A stretch of 6,393 nucleotides of DNA from an uncultured bacterium (GTDB lineage: Bacteria; Actinomycetota; Coriobacteriia; Coriobacteriales; Coriobacteriaceae). Both the position numbers and the translations under genes were made by a program. Every line of letters begins with the position of its first letter. Position 1 is the first letter of the stretch. Below, piece after piece: positions 1-5,930 of this stretch. The DNA lies in the NCBI GenBank assembly GCA_905215195.1, contig CAJMPF010000106.1, positions 1 through 6,393 on the forward strand. The letters run 5' to 3'. The notes beneath the pieces were generated by a model. The model worked only from the letters and a program-made list of their open reading frames with translations. It was not told the origin of the DNA and ran no database searches.

Positions 1-443
1 CCCGTGTGACCTCCGAGCAGACGATTGAGTTTCCCGCCGGCACGCACGATGGCGACGAGGTCCGTATTGGCGGCATGGGTCACGCCGGCACCAACGGCGC
101 CTCTGGCGGTGATCTGGTCGGTCGGGCCCATGTTGAGGCCGAGCGCCTGGAAGGCAAGGCCCGTACCGGTTTTTACCTGATGGGCATCGTGGCGCCGTTT
201 TTGGTGCTATCGGCCATCTCGGGCGTGTTCTCGGCCTTTGCCGTGATGTGCTTTATTCCGTTTGCCATGGGCCTGTTCATGGTGCTCTCGGACGGCGTGC
301 TGCACCGCAGCCTGCTGTGGTGGAAGCGCGGCGCGATGCAGTTTGCCAACGGTTTTGCCAACGGTTTTATGTTTGCGCTCGTGTCGGTTTGGTTTGCGAG
401 CTGCTCGCAACGTGCCATGCTTTCGCCCTACGCAATGCAATAA
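1..443 (+). CDS. 3' end of a DnaJ C-terminal-like protein with a hydrophobic membrane tail (partial)
   Basis: The reading frame is open from the left edge of the window (first full codon at base 3) to TAA at 441-443, so the gene begins upstream. Residue numbers here count from the GTG codon at base 6. Residues 1-48 look like one beta-rich substrate-binding unit of a DnaJ C-terminal domain: they contain the PAGT..G motif (10-16), a G-M-G turn (23-25) and a Gly-rich GGDL (34-37). About residue 55 onward is strongly hydrophobic: segments near 55-75, 76-94 and 113-131 could each span the membrane, with a basic, Trp-containing loop (100-108) between the last two. It lacks the four CxxCxGxG repeats in the visible part. 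An N-terminal J domain is plausible but lies outside the window. The GTG at 6 is not taken as the real start because the DnaJ-like domain is already under way there. The role is unknown; a membrane-tethered co-chaperone is an inference. The gene shares direction with dnaJ, 81 bases downstream. Confidence 0.72.
   Translation, partial: RVTSEQTIEFPAGTHDGDEVRIGGMGHAGTNGASGGDLVGRAHVEAERLEGKARTGFYLMGIVAPFLVLSAISGVFSAFAVMCFIPFAMGLFMVLSDGVLHRSLLWWKRGAMQFANGFANGFMFALVSVWFASCSQRAMLSPYAMQ
342..365 (+). repeat. Two perfect tandem copies of a 12-base unit
   Basis: The unit tttgccaacggt occurs twice back to back (342-353 and 354-365) and is followed by a further ttt. It is in frame and encodes Phe-Ala-Asn-Gly twice, just before the last hydrophobic segment of the partial membrane protein. 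A recent in-frame slippage duplication would explain it, and copy number might differ between strains. Confidence 0.9.
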
Positions 444-474
444 CATCAAACCCTCTGTTTGCGGCCGGCCCAGC

Positions 475-503
475 TTGGGTATAGGACGCACTGTGACAAT
501 AAT
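475..503 (+). promoter_or_regulatory. Weak candidate sigma-A-type promoter upstream of dnaJ
   Basis: TTGGGT (475-480, 3 of 6 to the -35 consensus) and AATAAT (498-503, 5 of 6 to the -10 consensus) are exactly 17 bases apart. A start about 7 bases downstream would give a very short leader beginning at the dnaJ ribosome binding site. An alternative -10 is TATAGG at 480-485 with a poorer -35. This 81-base gap is the longest gene-free stretch in the window, so it is the likeliest promoter place. I see no CIRCE (TTAGCACTC/GAGTGCTAA) and no HspR HAIR (CTTGAGT/ACTCAAG) element here, so heat-shock control, if any, must act further upstream. Confidence 0.3.
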
Positions 504-510
504 GAAAGTC

Positions 511-516
511 GGAAGG
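511..516 (+). promoter_or_regulatory. Ribosome binding site fixing the dnaJ GTG start
   Basis: GGAAGG lies 8 bases before the GTG at 525. It selects that GTG over the in-frame ATG at 459, which would add 22 residues unlike any DnaJ N-terminus. Confidence 0.75.
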
Positions 517-524
517 ATTCGGTC

Positions 525-1673
525 GTGTCGGAAAATAGGGATTACTACGAGGTGCTTGGCGTCGACAAGGATGCCGACGCGCGGACGATTAAGCGCGCGT
601 TTCTAAAGAAGGCTCGTACCGTACACCCGGACGTTTCGGACGACCCCGAGGCCGAGGCTAAGTTCAAAGAGCTCAACGAGGCATATTCCGTTCTTTCCGA
701 TGAGCAGAAGCGTGCTAACTACGACCGTTACGGCACTGCCGACGGCCCCGGTGGCTCCGGCTACGTCGATATCAACGATATCTTTGGTGGCATGGGCATG
801 GACGACTTGTTCTCGTCGTTCTTTGGCGGCGGTGCCGGCGGTGGCGCCCGAAATCGCCGTGAGCGTCGTCGCGGCCGCGATATGGCCATCTCCCTTTCGG
901 TGACCCTTGAGGAGGCGGCACTCGGCTGCAAAAAGACCATCAGCTATGACCGCCTTGCCCCCTGTGAGGATTGCAACGGCTCCGGTAGAGCCGAGGGTGC
1001 ACAGGAAAAGCAGTGCAGCCGCTGCCACGGCACGGGCTATGTCACGACGGTCCAGCGCTCGTTCCTGGGCCAGGTTCAGTCCTCTTCGCCTTGCCCTGAC
1101 TGCCACGGCGAGGGCACGGTTATCGACCATCCCTGCGAGACCTGCGACGGTCAGGGCCGCACGCCTTCGCATGAAAAGATCGACATCGATATTCCCGCCG
1201 GCGTTTCGACCGGTCGCCAGCTGCGCGTGAGCGGCTTTGGCGAGGCAGGCCTTCGCGGCGAGCCCTCGGGCGACCTGATCGTCAACGTGCGCGTTGCCGA
1301 CCATGAGCGCTTTAAGCGCAACGGTGATGACCTGTACCTGGTGAGCGATATCTCGATTGCGCAGGCTGCGCTCGGCTGCGAGATTGAGGTCGAGGGCATT
1401 ATGCCCGACGAAGTCGTCAAGGTGACGGTCCCCGCCGGTACGCAGTACGGCGACACCGTGAGCGTTGGCAACTACGGTATGCCCCGTATCGGCGGTGGCG
1501 GTTCGCGTGGCCGCCTGATCGTGCAGCTGCGCGTGGTCGTTCCCACCAATCTTTCCAATAAGCAACGCGAACTGCTCCGTGCTTTTGCCGATGAGATGGG
1601 CGATGACGTCGCTTCTGGTAAGAAGTCGGTGACCGACCGTATCAAGAGTGCTCTCGACGACATCCTCGATTAA
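525..1673 (+). CDS. dnaJ: Molecular chaperone DnaJ (type I Hsp40)
   Basis: This is a complete 382-residue cytoplasmic co-chaperone that delivers unfolded clients to DnaK and stimulates its ATPase. The J domain covers about residues 5-69 and carries the essential HPD triad at 34-36. A Gly/Phe-rich linker (about 70-120, including an IFGG and an FFGGG stretch) follows. The zinc-binding domain has all four CxxCxGxG repeats, with cysteine pairs at 147/150, 164/167, 190/193 and 204/207. Two C-terminal beta domains follow, each with a PAG motif (IPAGV, then VPAGT), and then a helical dimerisation tail. The length is normal for the family. The short Gly/Phe linker and the SFLGQVQ stretch inside the zinc domain resemble actinobacterial DnaJ2, the copy that usually sits next to hrcA rather than dnaK; neither partner is in this window. 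The GTG start is supported by GGAAGG 8 bases upstream and by the J domain beginning at residue 5. It appears to lead the operon that runs to recO. Confidence 0.97.
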   Translation: MSENRDYYEVLGVDKDADARTIKRAFLKKARTVHPDVSDDPEAEAKFKELNEAYSVLSDEQKRANYDRYGTADGPGGSGYVDINDIFGGMGMDDLFSSFFGGGAGGGARNRRERRRGRDMAISLSVTLEEAALGCKKTISYDRLAPCEDCNGSGRAEGAQEKQCSRCHGTGYVTTVQRSFLGQVQSSSPCPDCHGEGTVIDHPCETCDGQGRTPSHEKIDIDIPAGVSTGRQLRVSGFGEAGLRGEPSGDLIVNVRVADHERFKRNGDDLYLVSDISIAQAALGCEIEVEGIMPDEVVKVTVPAGTQYGDTVSVGNYGMPRIGGGGSRGRLIVQLRVVVPTNLSNKQRELLRAFADEMGDDVASGKKSVTDRIKSALDDILD

Positions 1674-1682
1674 GGAGCCCGC

Positions 1683-2975
1683 GTGCTCACACCTCATATC
1701 TCTGTCGTCAACCTCGGCTGCCGCGTCAACCGGGTTGAGTCCGACCGTATCACTGCCGATCTTATGCGCCTGGGGTTTGCGATGGTGGAGCCTCAGGATG
1801 CTGAGCTGATTGTCATTAACACCTGTGCCGTTACGGGCGAGGCCGAGGCCAAGACCCGTAAGGCCGTTCGCCATGCGCTGGGCTATCCAAACGAGCCCTA
1901 TGTGGTCGTGACCGGATGCGTGGTCAATCTGCATCCCGAGGAGCTGCTGGAGCTTTCGGACCGCGTGATCGCCGAGCCGTCCAAGATTGATGTTGCCGAA
2001 CGCGTCTGCGAGGTGTTGGGCGTTGAGTCCGATAATGTTCCCGCCTGCAGCGACGGCGAGGTGGTCGATGCACTCGGTCGCTCGCGTCTGGGCGTGAAGA
2101 TCCAGGACGGCTGCAACCATCGTTGCACCTATTGTATTGTGTGGAAGGCACGCGGCCCCGAGCGCTCCGTGCCCGTTGAGTCCGTGCTCGAGCAAGTTCG
2201 CGAGGCCCAGGAGGCCGGCGTGCCCGAGGTGGTGCTGACAGGTGTGAACCTGGGCGCCTACGATGGCAAGAGCGCGACTGATGAACACGTCGAGATCGAT
2301 GAGCTGCTCGAGGCGATTATGGAGCGCACGTCTATTCCGCATGTGCGCATTTCCTCGGTCGAGCCCATGGATATCTCCGAGTCCCTGCTTAAGGTCATGG
2401 CGCGCTATCCGCAGCGCATCGCCCCGTTTTTACACCTGCCCGTGCAGTCCGGCTGCACACGGACGCTGCATCGCATGGGCCGTCCCTATAGCGCCGAGGC
2501 CTTCGAGGAGACGGTGCGCATGATTCGCACCAACTTGCCTCAGGCGTCCCTTTCGTGCGATGTCATCGTCGGTTTTCCCGGCGAGACGGACGAGGAGTTT
2601 GAGGAGTCGCTGGCGCTGTGCCGCCGCGTGGGCTTTTCGCGTATGCACGTGTTCCGTTACAGCAAACGTCCTGGTACTCTTGCTGCCGATATGCCCGACC
2701 AGGTGCCGCCCGAGGTCATGGCCGAGCGTAGCCGTCGTATGCGAGCCGCTGCGCAGGAGCTCGCCATTGCCGACGCTCGCCGTCGCGTGGGCACCGTTGA
2801 GCGTGCCGTGCTCGAGTATGGCGACAACTTGACGCTTGGTTCGTTCCATCATGCCCGTCTAGACGATACCCGTGGACTCACAGCCCCGTGCCTGCTCGAT
2901 GTTGCTATCATCGGAGTCGATGATTCCGGCTTGGTCCATGCACGCAGGGAGGTTCATGGAAGCCTCGAAGATTAG
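1683..2975 (+). CDS. mtaB: tRNA t6A37 methylthiotransferase MtaB
   Basis: This 430-residue radical-SAM enzyme is predicted to add a methylthio group to N6-threonylcarbamoyladenosine at position 37 of ANN-decoding tRNAs, giving ms2t6A, which steadies codon-anticodon pairing. The N-terminal methylthiotransferase domain has the three cysteines that bind the auxiliary 4Fe-4S cluster: C13 in LGCRVNRVESD, C48 in NTCAVTGEAEAK and C79 in TGCVVN. The radical-SAM domain has CNHRCTYC with C144, C148 and C151 (CxxxCxxC). The last 64 residues or so fit a TRAM-like RNA-binding domain, though its usual glycine-tyrosine strand is poorly kept. The LGC.VN..ES start favours MtaB over MiaB (YGCQMN) and RimO (LGC.KN). 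The GTG start lies 9 bases after the dnaJ stop; the ribosome binding site AAGGAG (1672-1677) overlaps that stop codon, which suggests translational coupling. The 3' end overlaps phoH by 20 bases. Confidence 0.93.
   Translation: MLTPHISVVNLGCRVNRVESDRITADLMRLGFAMVEPQDAELIVINTCAVTGEAEAKTRKAVRHALGYPNEPYVVVTGCVVNLHPEELLELSDRVIAEPSKIDVAERVCEVLGVESDNVPACSDGEVVDALGRSRLGVKIQDGCNHRCTYCIVWKARGPERSVPVESVLEQVREAQEAGVPEVVLTGVNLGAYDGKSATDEHVEIDELLEAIMERTSIPHVRISSVEPMDISESLLKVMARYPQRIAPFLHLPVQSGCTRTLHRMGRPYSAEAFEETVRMIRTNLPQASLSCDVIVGFPGETDEEFEESLALCRRVGFSRMHVFRYSKRPGTLAADMPDQVPPEVMAERSRRMRAAAQELAIADARRRVGTVERAVLEYGDNLTLGSFHHARLDDTRGLTAPCLLDVAIIGVDDSGLVHARREVHGSLED
2946..2952 (+). promoter_or_regulatory. 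Ribosome binding site for phoH inside the end of mtaB
   Basis: AGGGAGG lies 3 bases before the ATG at 2956, a slightly short spacing. It chooses this ATG over in-frame ATGs at 2872, 2899, 2920 and 2938, which would overlap mtaB more and add residues that do not resemble the family. Confidence 0.65.
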
Positions 2976-3942
2976 ACTTACCGTTCCCGAGGGTATTGAC
3001 CCCTCGCGCGTTTTGGGTGCCGGCGACGGCGTCCTTCGTGCGCTGGAGAGCTCAGTTCGCGCCCACGTGGTCGCCCGTGGCGACAGCATCGCCGTGAGCG
3101 GTGACCCGGACGAGGTCGAACTGGTCGCGCGTTTTTTCGAACATGCCTTTCGTGAGGCTGCTTCCGGGCGCACGCTTTCTGCCGACGATGTCTCTCGCTG
3201 CCTGGCCGTCTTGCGCGACGGTGAGCACGAGGCTACGTCGCTTCGCGATGACGTGCTGCTTTCGTATCGCGGTCGCGTCATTCGCCCCAAGACGCTCGGT
3301 CAAAAGCGCTATGTGGATGCCATCCGCTCAAATACCATCACGTTTGGCCTGGGTCCTGCCGGTACCGGTAAGACCTATCTGGCCATGGCACTCGCCGTTG
3401 CCGCGCTCAAGCGTCACGAGGTGGGCCGCCTGATCTTGACGCGTCCGGTTGTCGAGGCAGGGGAGAACCTGGGCTTTTTGCCCGGTACCCTCGAGGAAAA
3501 GATCGATCCCTACATGCGTCCGCTCTACGACGCCCTTTTTGACATGATGGATCGCGAGCGCACCGATGAGCTTATGGAGCGCGGCGTGATCGAGATCGCC
3601 CCGCTTGCCTACATGCGCGGCCGCACGCTGAGCGATGCCTTCGTGGTGCTCGACGAGGCTCAAAACACGACCCCCGAGCAGATGAAGATGTTTCTGACGC
3701 GCCTGGGCTTTAACTCTAAGTTTGTGATTACCGGTGACCTCAGCCAGCGCGATCTGGTGGGTCGTCGCGGCGGTCTTGCCGACGTTGAGCAGATTTTGGG
3801 CCGTGTCGACGATGTCGCATTTTCTCACCTCGAGCGTGCCGACGTGGTGCGCCATGCCCTGGTGGGACGTATCGTCGAGGCATATGATGCTTATGATGAC
3901 GTGCGCGAGCAGCGCCCGCGCGACCGAAAGGAGTCCCGTTGA
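2956..3942 (+). CDS. phoH: PhoH-family ATPase (YbeZ type)
   Basis: This is a 328-residue cytoplasmic P-loop protein of the PhoH/YbeZ family, a likely ATPase or RNA helicase-like factor that works with YbeY in 16S rRNA maturation and ribosome quality control. The N-terminal part (about 1-100) has the ARGDSIAVSGD pattern typical of the KH-like region of YbeZ. The motor domain begins near RPKTLGQK. Walker A is GPAGTGKT (133-140), Walker B is VVLDEAQ (230-236, with D233 and E234), and a sensor-like ITGDLSQRDL begins at 258. No PIN domain is present, so it is not the PhoH2 toxin-like form. The length is usual for YbeZ. The first 20 bases overlap mtaB, and the stop overlaps the ybeY start by 4 bases, so translation of the three genes is probably coupled. 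The direct link to ybeY supports the YbeZ assignment. Despite the name, involvement in phosphate starvation is not implied here. Confidence 0.94.
   Translation: MEASKIRLTVPEGIDPSRVLGAGDGVLRALESSVRAHVVARGDSIAVSGDPDEVELVARFFEHAFREAASGRTLSADDVSRCLAVLRDGEHEATSLRDDVLLSYRGRVIRPKTLGQKRYVDAIRSNTITFGLGPAGTGKTYLAMALAVAALKRHEVGRLILTRPVVEAGENLGFLPGTLEEKIDPYMRPLYDALFDMMDRERTDELMERGVIEIAPLAYMRGRTLSDAFVVLDEAQNTTPEQMKMFLTRLGFNSKFVITGDLSQRDLVGRRGGLADVEQILGRVDDVAFSHLERADVVRHALVGRIVEAYDAYDDVREQRPRDRKESR
3927..3933 (+). promoter_or_regulatory. Ribosome binding site fixing the ybeY TTG start
   Basis: AAAGGAG lies 5 bases before the TTG at 3939. The next in-frame TTG, at 3948, would be 14 bases away, so the upstream TTG is preferred. 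Confidence 0.75.
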
Positions 3943-4448
3943 GTGTATTGATCAGCAACGATGCCGAGCTCGATACGCTGCTCGACGCGCAGGAGGTAGA
4001 ACACATCTGCGAGGTCGTGCTTGCCGCCGAAGGCGTTGAGCGTGAAGTCGAGATTTCCCTTTCGTATGTCGATGAGGACGAGATGCACGAGCTCAACCAC
4101 GAGTGGCGCGGTATCGACCGTACCACCGATGTCCTCTCGTTTGAATGCGACTCGGCCTTTGACGAGGATATTCCCGCCGACGAGACGCTTGAGCTTGGCG
4201 ATATCATCCTGGCCCCGCAAGTCATTGCCCGTCAGGCCCCCGGCTTTGGCAATGTCCCTGCCGACGAGTGCCGCCTGATGCTCGTGCATGGCATGCTGCA
4301 CCTGCTGGGGTATGACCATATCGAGGACGACGAGGCCGAGGTCATGGAGGCCCGCGAGGACGCCATCCTGCGCGATCTGGCGCTCGAGCGCGGCGAGGAC
4401 CCCAAGCTGGTCCACGTCGGCCCCATCACCAACCACGCCCACGACTAG
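3939..4448 (+). CDS. ybeY: Endoribonuclease YbeY (rRNA maturation factor)
   Basis: This 169-residue zinc metalloprotein of the UPF0054 family acts in 16S rRNA 3'-end processing and 70S quality control. The diagnostic metal site HGMLHLLGYDH is complete, with H117, H121 and H127 as ligands (HxxxHxxxxxH). The upstream conserved stretch, NHEWRGIDRTTDVLSF (53-68), holds the family's arginine (R57) and the TDVLSF strand. After the metal site an acidic helix (128-145) and a short tail follow. The length is close to the usual 150-170. The start is TTG in a TTGA overlap with the phoH stop, 5 bases after AAAGGAG, a classic arrangement for translational coupling. An uncommon start codon may keep its level below that of PhoH. 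The neighbours PhoH and Era are its known functional partners in small-subunit biogenesis, which supports the assignment. Confidence 0.96.
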   Translation: MSVLISNDAELDTLLDAQEVEHICEVVLAAEGVEREVEISLSYVDEDEMHELNHEWRGIDRTTDVLSFECDSAFDEDIPADETLELGDIILAPQVIARQAPGFGNVPADECRLMLVHGMLHLLGYDHIEDDEAEVMEAREDAILRDLALERGEDPKLVHVGPITNHAHD

Positions 4449-4457
4449 GAGCCGTCT

Positions 4458-4835
4458 ATGATTCCCGGATCGAACAAGGACCATCCGTCCTTCTTAAAGT
4501 CGTTCTCCTACGCCATGGAGGGCTTCGTCACCGCCGTCAAGACCGAGCGCAATATTAAGGTCATGCTCGTTGCGGGCGTGTGCACCGTCATTGCCGGCTG
4601 CATCGTGGGGCTCGACATTGCCGAGTGGGCCACGATTATCATCTGTTGCGGCTTGGTGATTCACGGCGAGCTGTGCAACACCGCCATGGAGGCGATTGTC
4701 GATCTGGCGACCCAGGAGCTCCATCCGCTGGCAAAGCGTGCGAAGGATATCGCCGCCGCCTCCGTATACGTACTTTCCATCACCGCCGCGATTGTGGGAT
4801 TGCTGGTATTTGCCCACGCGCTCGACTTTATTTAG
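4458..4835 (+). CDS. dgkA: DgkA-family lipid kinase, probably undecaprenol kinase
   Basis: This is a 125-residue inner-membrane kinase of the small trimeric DgkA family. In Gram-positive bacteria this family phosphorylates undecaprenol to refill the C55-P carrier for peptidoglycan and other envelope polymers, whereas the E. coli enzyme uses diacylglycerol. A cytoplasmic amphipathic N-terminal helix (about 10-32, with E30) precedes three membrane helices, near 33-52, 55-72 and 98-121. The signature GELCNTAMEAIVDL (70-83) supplies the catalytic glutamate E71, N74 and the metal-binding E78, and HPLAKRAKD (89-97) supplies K96 and D97. ATG follows AGGAG (4447-4451), which overlaps the ybeY stop. 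The placement between ybeY and era matches the Firmicutes order and favours undecaprenol as substrate, but substrate cannot be read from sequence alone. Confidence 0.93.
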   Translation: MIPGSNKDHPSFLKSFSYAMEGFVTAVKTERNIKVMLVAGVCTVIAGCIVGLDIAEWATIIICCGLVIHGELCNTAMEAIVDLATQELHPLAKRAKDIAAASVYVLSITAAIVGLLVFAHALDFI

Positions 4836-4842
4836 AAAGGGA
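4836..4842 (+). promoter_or_regulatory. Ribosome binding site supporting the long Era start
   Basis: AAAGGGA lies 5 bases before the ATG at 4848, directly after the dgkA stop. The next plausible in-frame ATG (4956) has only a GAGGG one base away, too close to work well. The acidic extension of Era is therefore probably translated. Confidence 0.7.
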
Positions 4843-4847
4843 TTTCC

Positions 4848-5915
4848 ATGTCCGACACCATGCAGCCTATCGATGAAACTCTGGACGACGAGTCCCTGGA
4901 TACGGTAGATGCCGAGGAGTTCGAGGAAGTCGAGGAGTTTGACCCGTTTGAGGGCATGAGCGACGAGGAGCTCGACGCCCTGTGCGACGAGGACGATAGC
5001 CTCGCGGGCTTTGGCGACGTTGAACCCGGTTTTCGCAGCGGCTTCGTAGCCCTGGTTGGCCGCCCCAACGCCGGTAAGTCCACGCTGCTCAACGCCTGCT
5101 ACGGCAAAAAGGTCGCCATCACCTCGTCGGTGGCCCAGACGACCCGCCGCCGCATGCGCGCCGTCGTCAACCGTCCCGGCTACCAGCTGGTCTTTGTCGA
5201 TACCCCGGGTATCCACAAGCCCAAGGACGGCCTGGGGTCCGAGCTCAACAAGAGTGCGCTGTTCGAGCTGAACGATGTCGATGTCGTCGCGTTTTTGATT
5301 GATGCCACCAAGCCGATCGGCAGGGGAGACGCCTGGGTTGCCGAGCGCGTCAAGAACGCTCGTTCCAAGAAGGTCCTGGTGCTCACCAAGGCCGATGAGG
5401 CCGATCCCGCCCAGGTTACGGAACAGCTCAAGGCCGCCCACGAGCTCATGGAGTATGACGACGAGATCGTGACGTCGTCGGTCAAGAACTTCAACGTCGA
5501 TGCCTTTATCGAGACCGTTGCGCACTTTTTGCCCGAGGGTCCGCGTTGGTTCCCCGAGGACATGGGTACCGACGCTTCCGATGAGACGCTCGTTGCCGAG
5601 TTTGTGCGCGAGAAGGTCTTGCGCCGCACCCGTGATGAGATCCCGCACTCCGTGGGCGTGATCTGCGATGCGCTCGAGCAGACCAAGAAGGTGCTGCGCG
5701 TGCACGTCACCATTTACGTCGAGCGTGAGGGCCAAAAGGGCATCATCATTGGAAAGGGCGGCGAGATGATCAAACATATCGGCATCGACGCCCGTCGCGA
5801 CCTTGAACGCATCTTTGGTACGCAGGTCTTTTTGGAGCTGGACGTGAAGGTCAAGGCCGGCTGGCGTGACGACGAGGCCCAGATTCGCCGCTTTGGCTAT
5901 AACGCCGAGGACTAA
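4848..5915 (+). CDS. era: GTPase Era with an acidic N-terminal extension
   Basis: This essential GTPase binds the 3' end of 16S rRNA through a KH domain and checks 30S assembly. The GTPase domain shows G1 GRPNAGKS (71-78), a QTTRRR switch I region, G3 DTPG (118-121) and G4 TKAD (180-183, Thr in place of the usual Asn). The G5 region reads SSVKNFNVD rather than a clean SAL/SAK. The linker WFPEDMGTDASDE and the C-terminal KH domain with GKGG (302-305) and VKVKAGWRDD are typical of Era. At 355 residues it is about 50 longer than the usual 300 or so. The surplus is residues 1-62, which hold 26 Asp/Glu and no Lys or Arg. The base composition there matches the rest of the gene, so transfer is not suggested. 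The start is 12 bases after dgkA with a good ribosome binding site. YbeY and PhoH encoded upstream act in the same rRNA pathway. Confidence 0.96.
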   Translation: MSDTMQPIDETLDDESLDTVDAEEFEEVEEFDPFEGMSDEELDALCDEDDSLAGFGDVEPGFRSGFVALVGRPNAGKSTLLNACYGKKVAITSSVAQTTRRRMRAVVNRPGYQLVFVDTPGIHKPKDGLGSELNKSALFELNDVDVVAFLIDATKPIGRGDAWVAERVKNARSKKVLVLTKADEADPAQVTEQLKAAHELMEYDDEIVTSSVKNFNVDAFIETVAHFLPEGPRWFPEDMGTDASDETLVAEFVREKVLRRTRDEIPHSVGVICDALEQTKKVLRVHVTIYVEREGQKGIIIGKGGEMIKHIGIDARRDLERIFGTQVFLELDVKVKAGWRDDEAQIRRFGYNAED

Positions 5916-5917
5916 GG

Positions 5918-5930
5918 GCGCGCGGCGCGC
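5918..5930 (+). promoter_or_regulatory. GC palindrome between the recO ribosome binding site and its start codon
   Basis: GCGCGC, one G, then GCGCGC fills the space directly before the recO ATG. As RNA it could fold into a very short GC stem (about 4 pairs with a loop of about 5). The only upstream Shine-Dalgarno-like bases, AAGGG (5914-5918), overlap the era stop and sit 12 bases from the ATG, so folding might bring them nearer or might block initiation. The pattern is directly visible; a regulatory role is speculation. No T run follows, so it is not a terminator. Confidence 0.35.

Noticed and set aside
463..479. GGCCGGCC palindrome and a small CCCA/TGGG stem downstream of the partial gene as a terminator
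   Set aside because: The stems are too short and no T run follows, so termination here cannot be supported.
459..524. A 22-residue N-terminal extension of DnaJ from the ATG at 459
   Set aside because: The extra residues are unlike DnaJ, there is no ribosome binding site before 459, and GGAAGG is well placed for GTG 525.
603..2342. A 579-codon reverse-strand reading frame opposite dnaJ and mtaB
   Set aside because: It is codon-aligned with the sense genes, which happen to share one frame across their junction. Its stop is the complement of a rare CTA Leu codon in dnaJ (603-605). Avoidance of TTA, CTA and TCA in the sense genes keeps it open. Its product shows no domain and the sense genes have strong family motifs.
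3328..3855. A 175-codon reverse-strand frame inside phoH
   Set aside because: It is codon-aligned with phoH and ends at the complement of a TCA Ser codon; it mirrors the P-loop domain.
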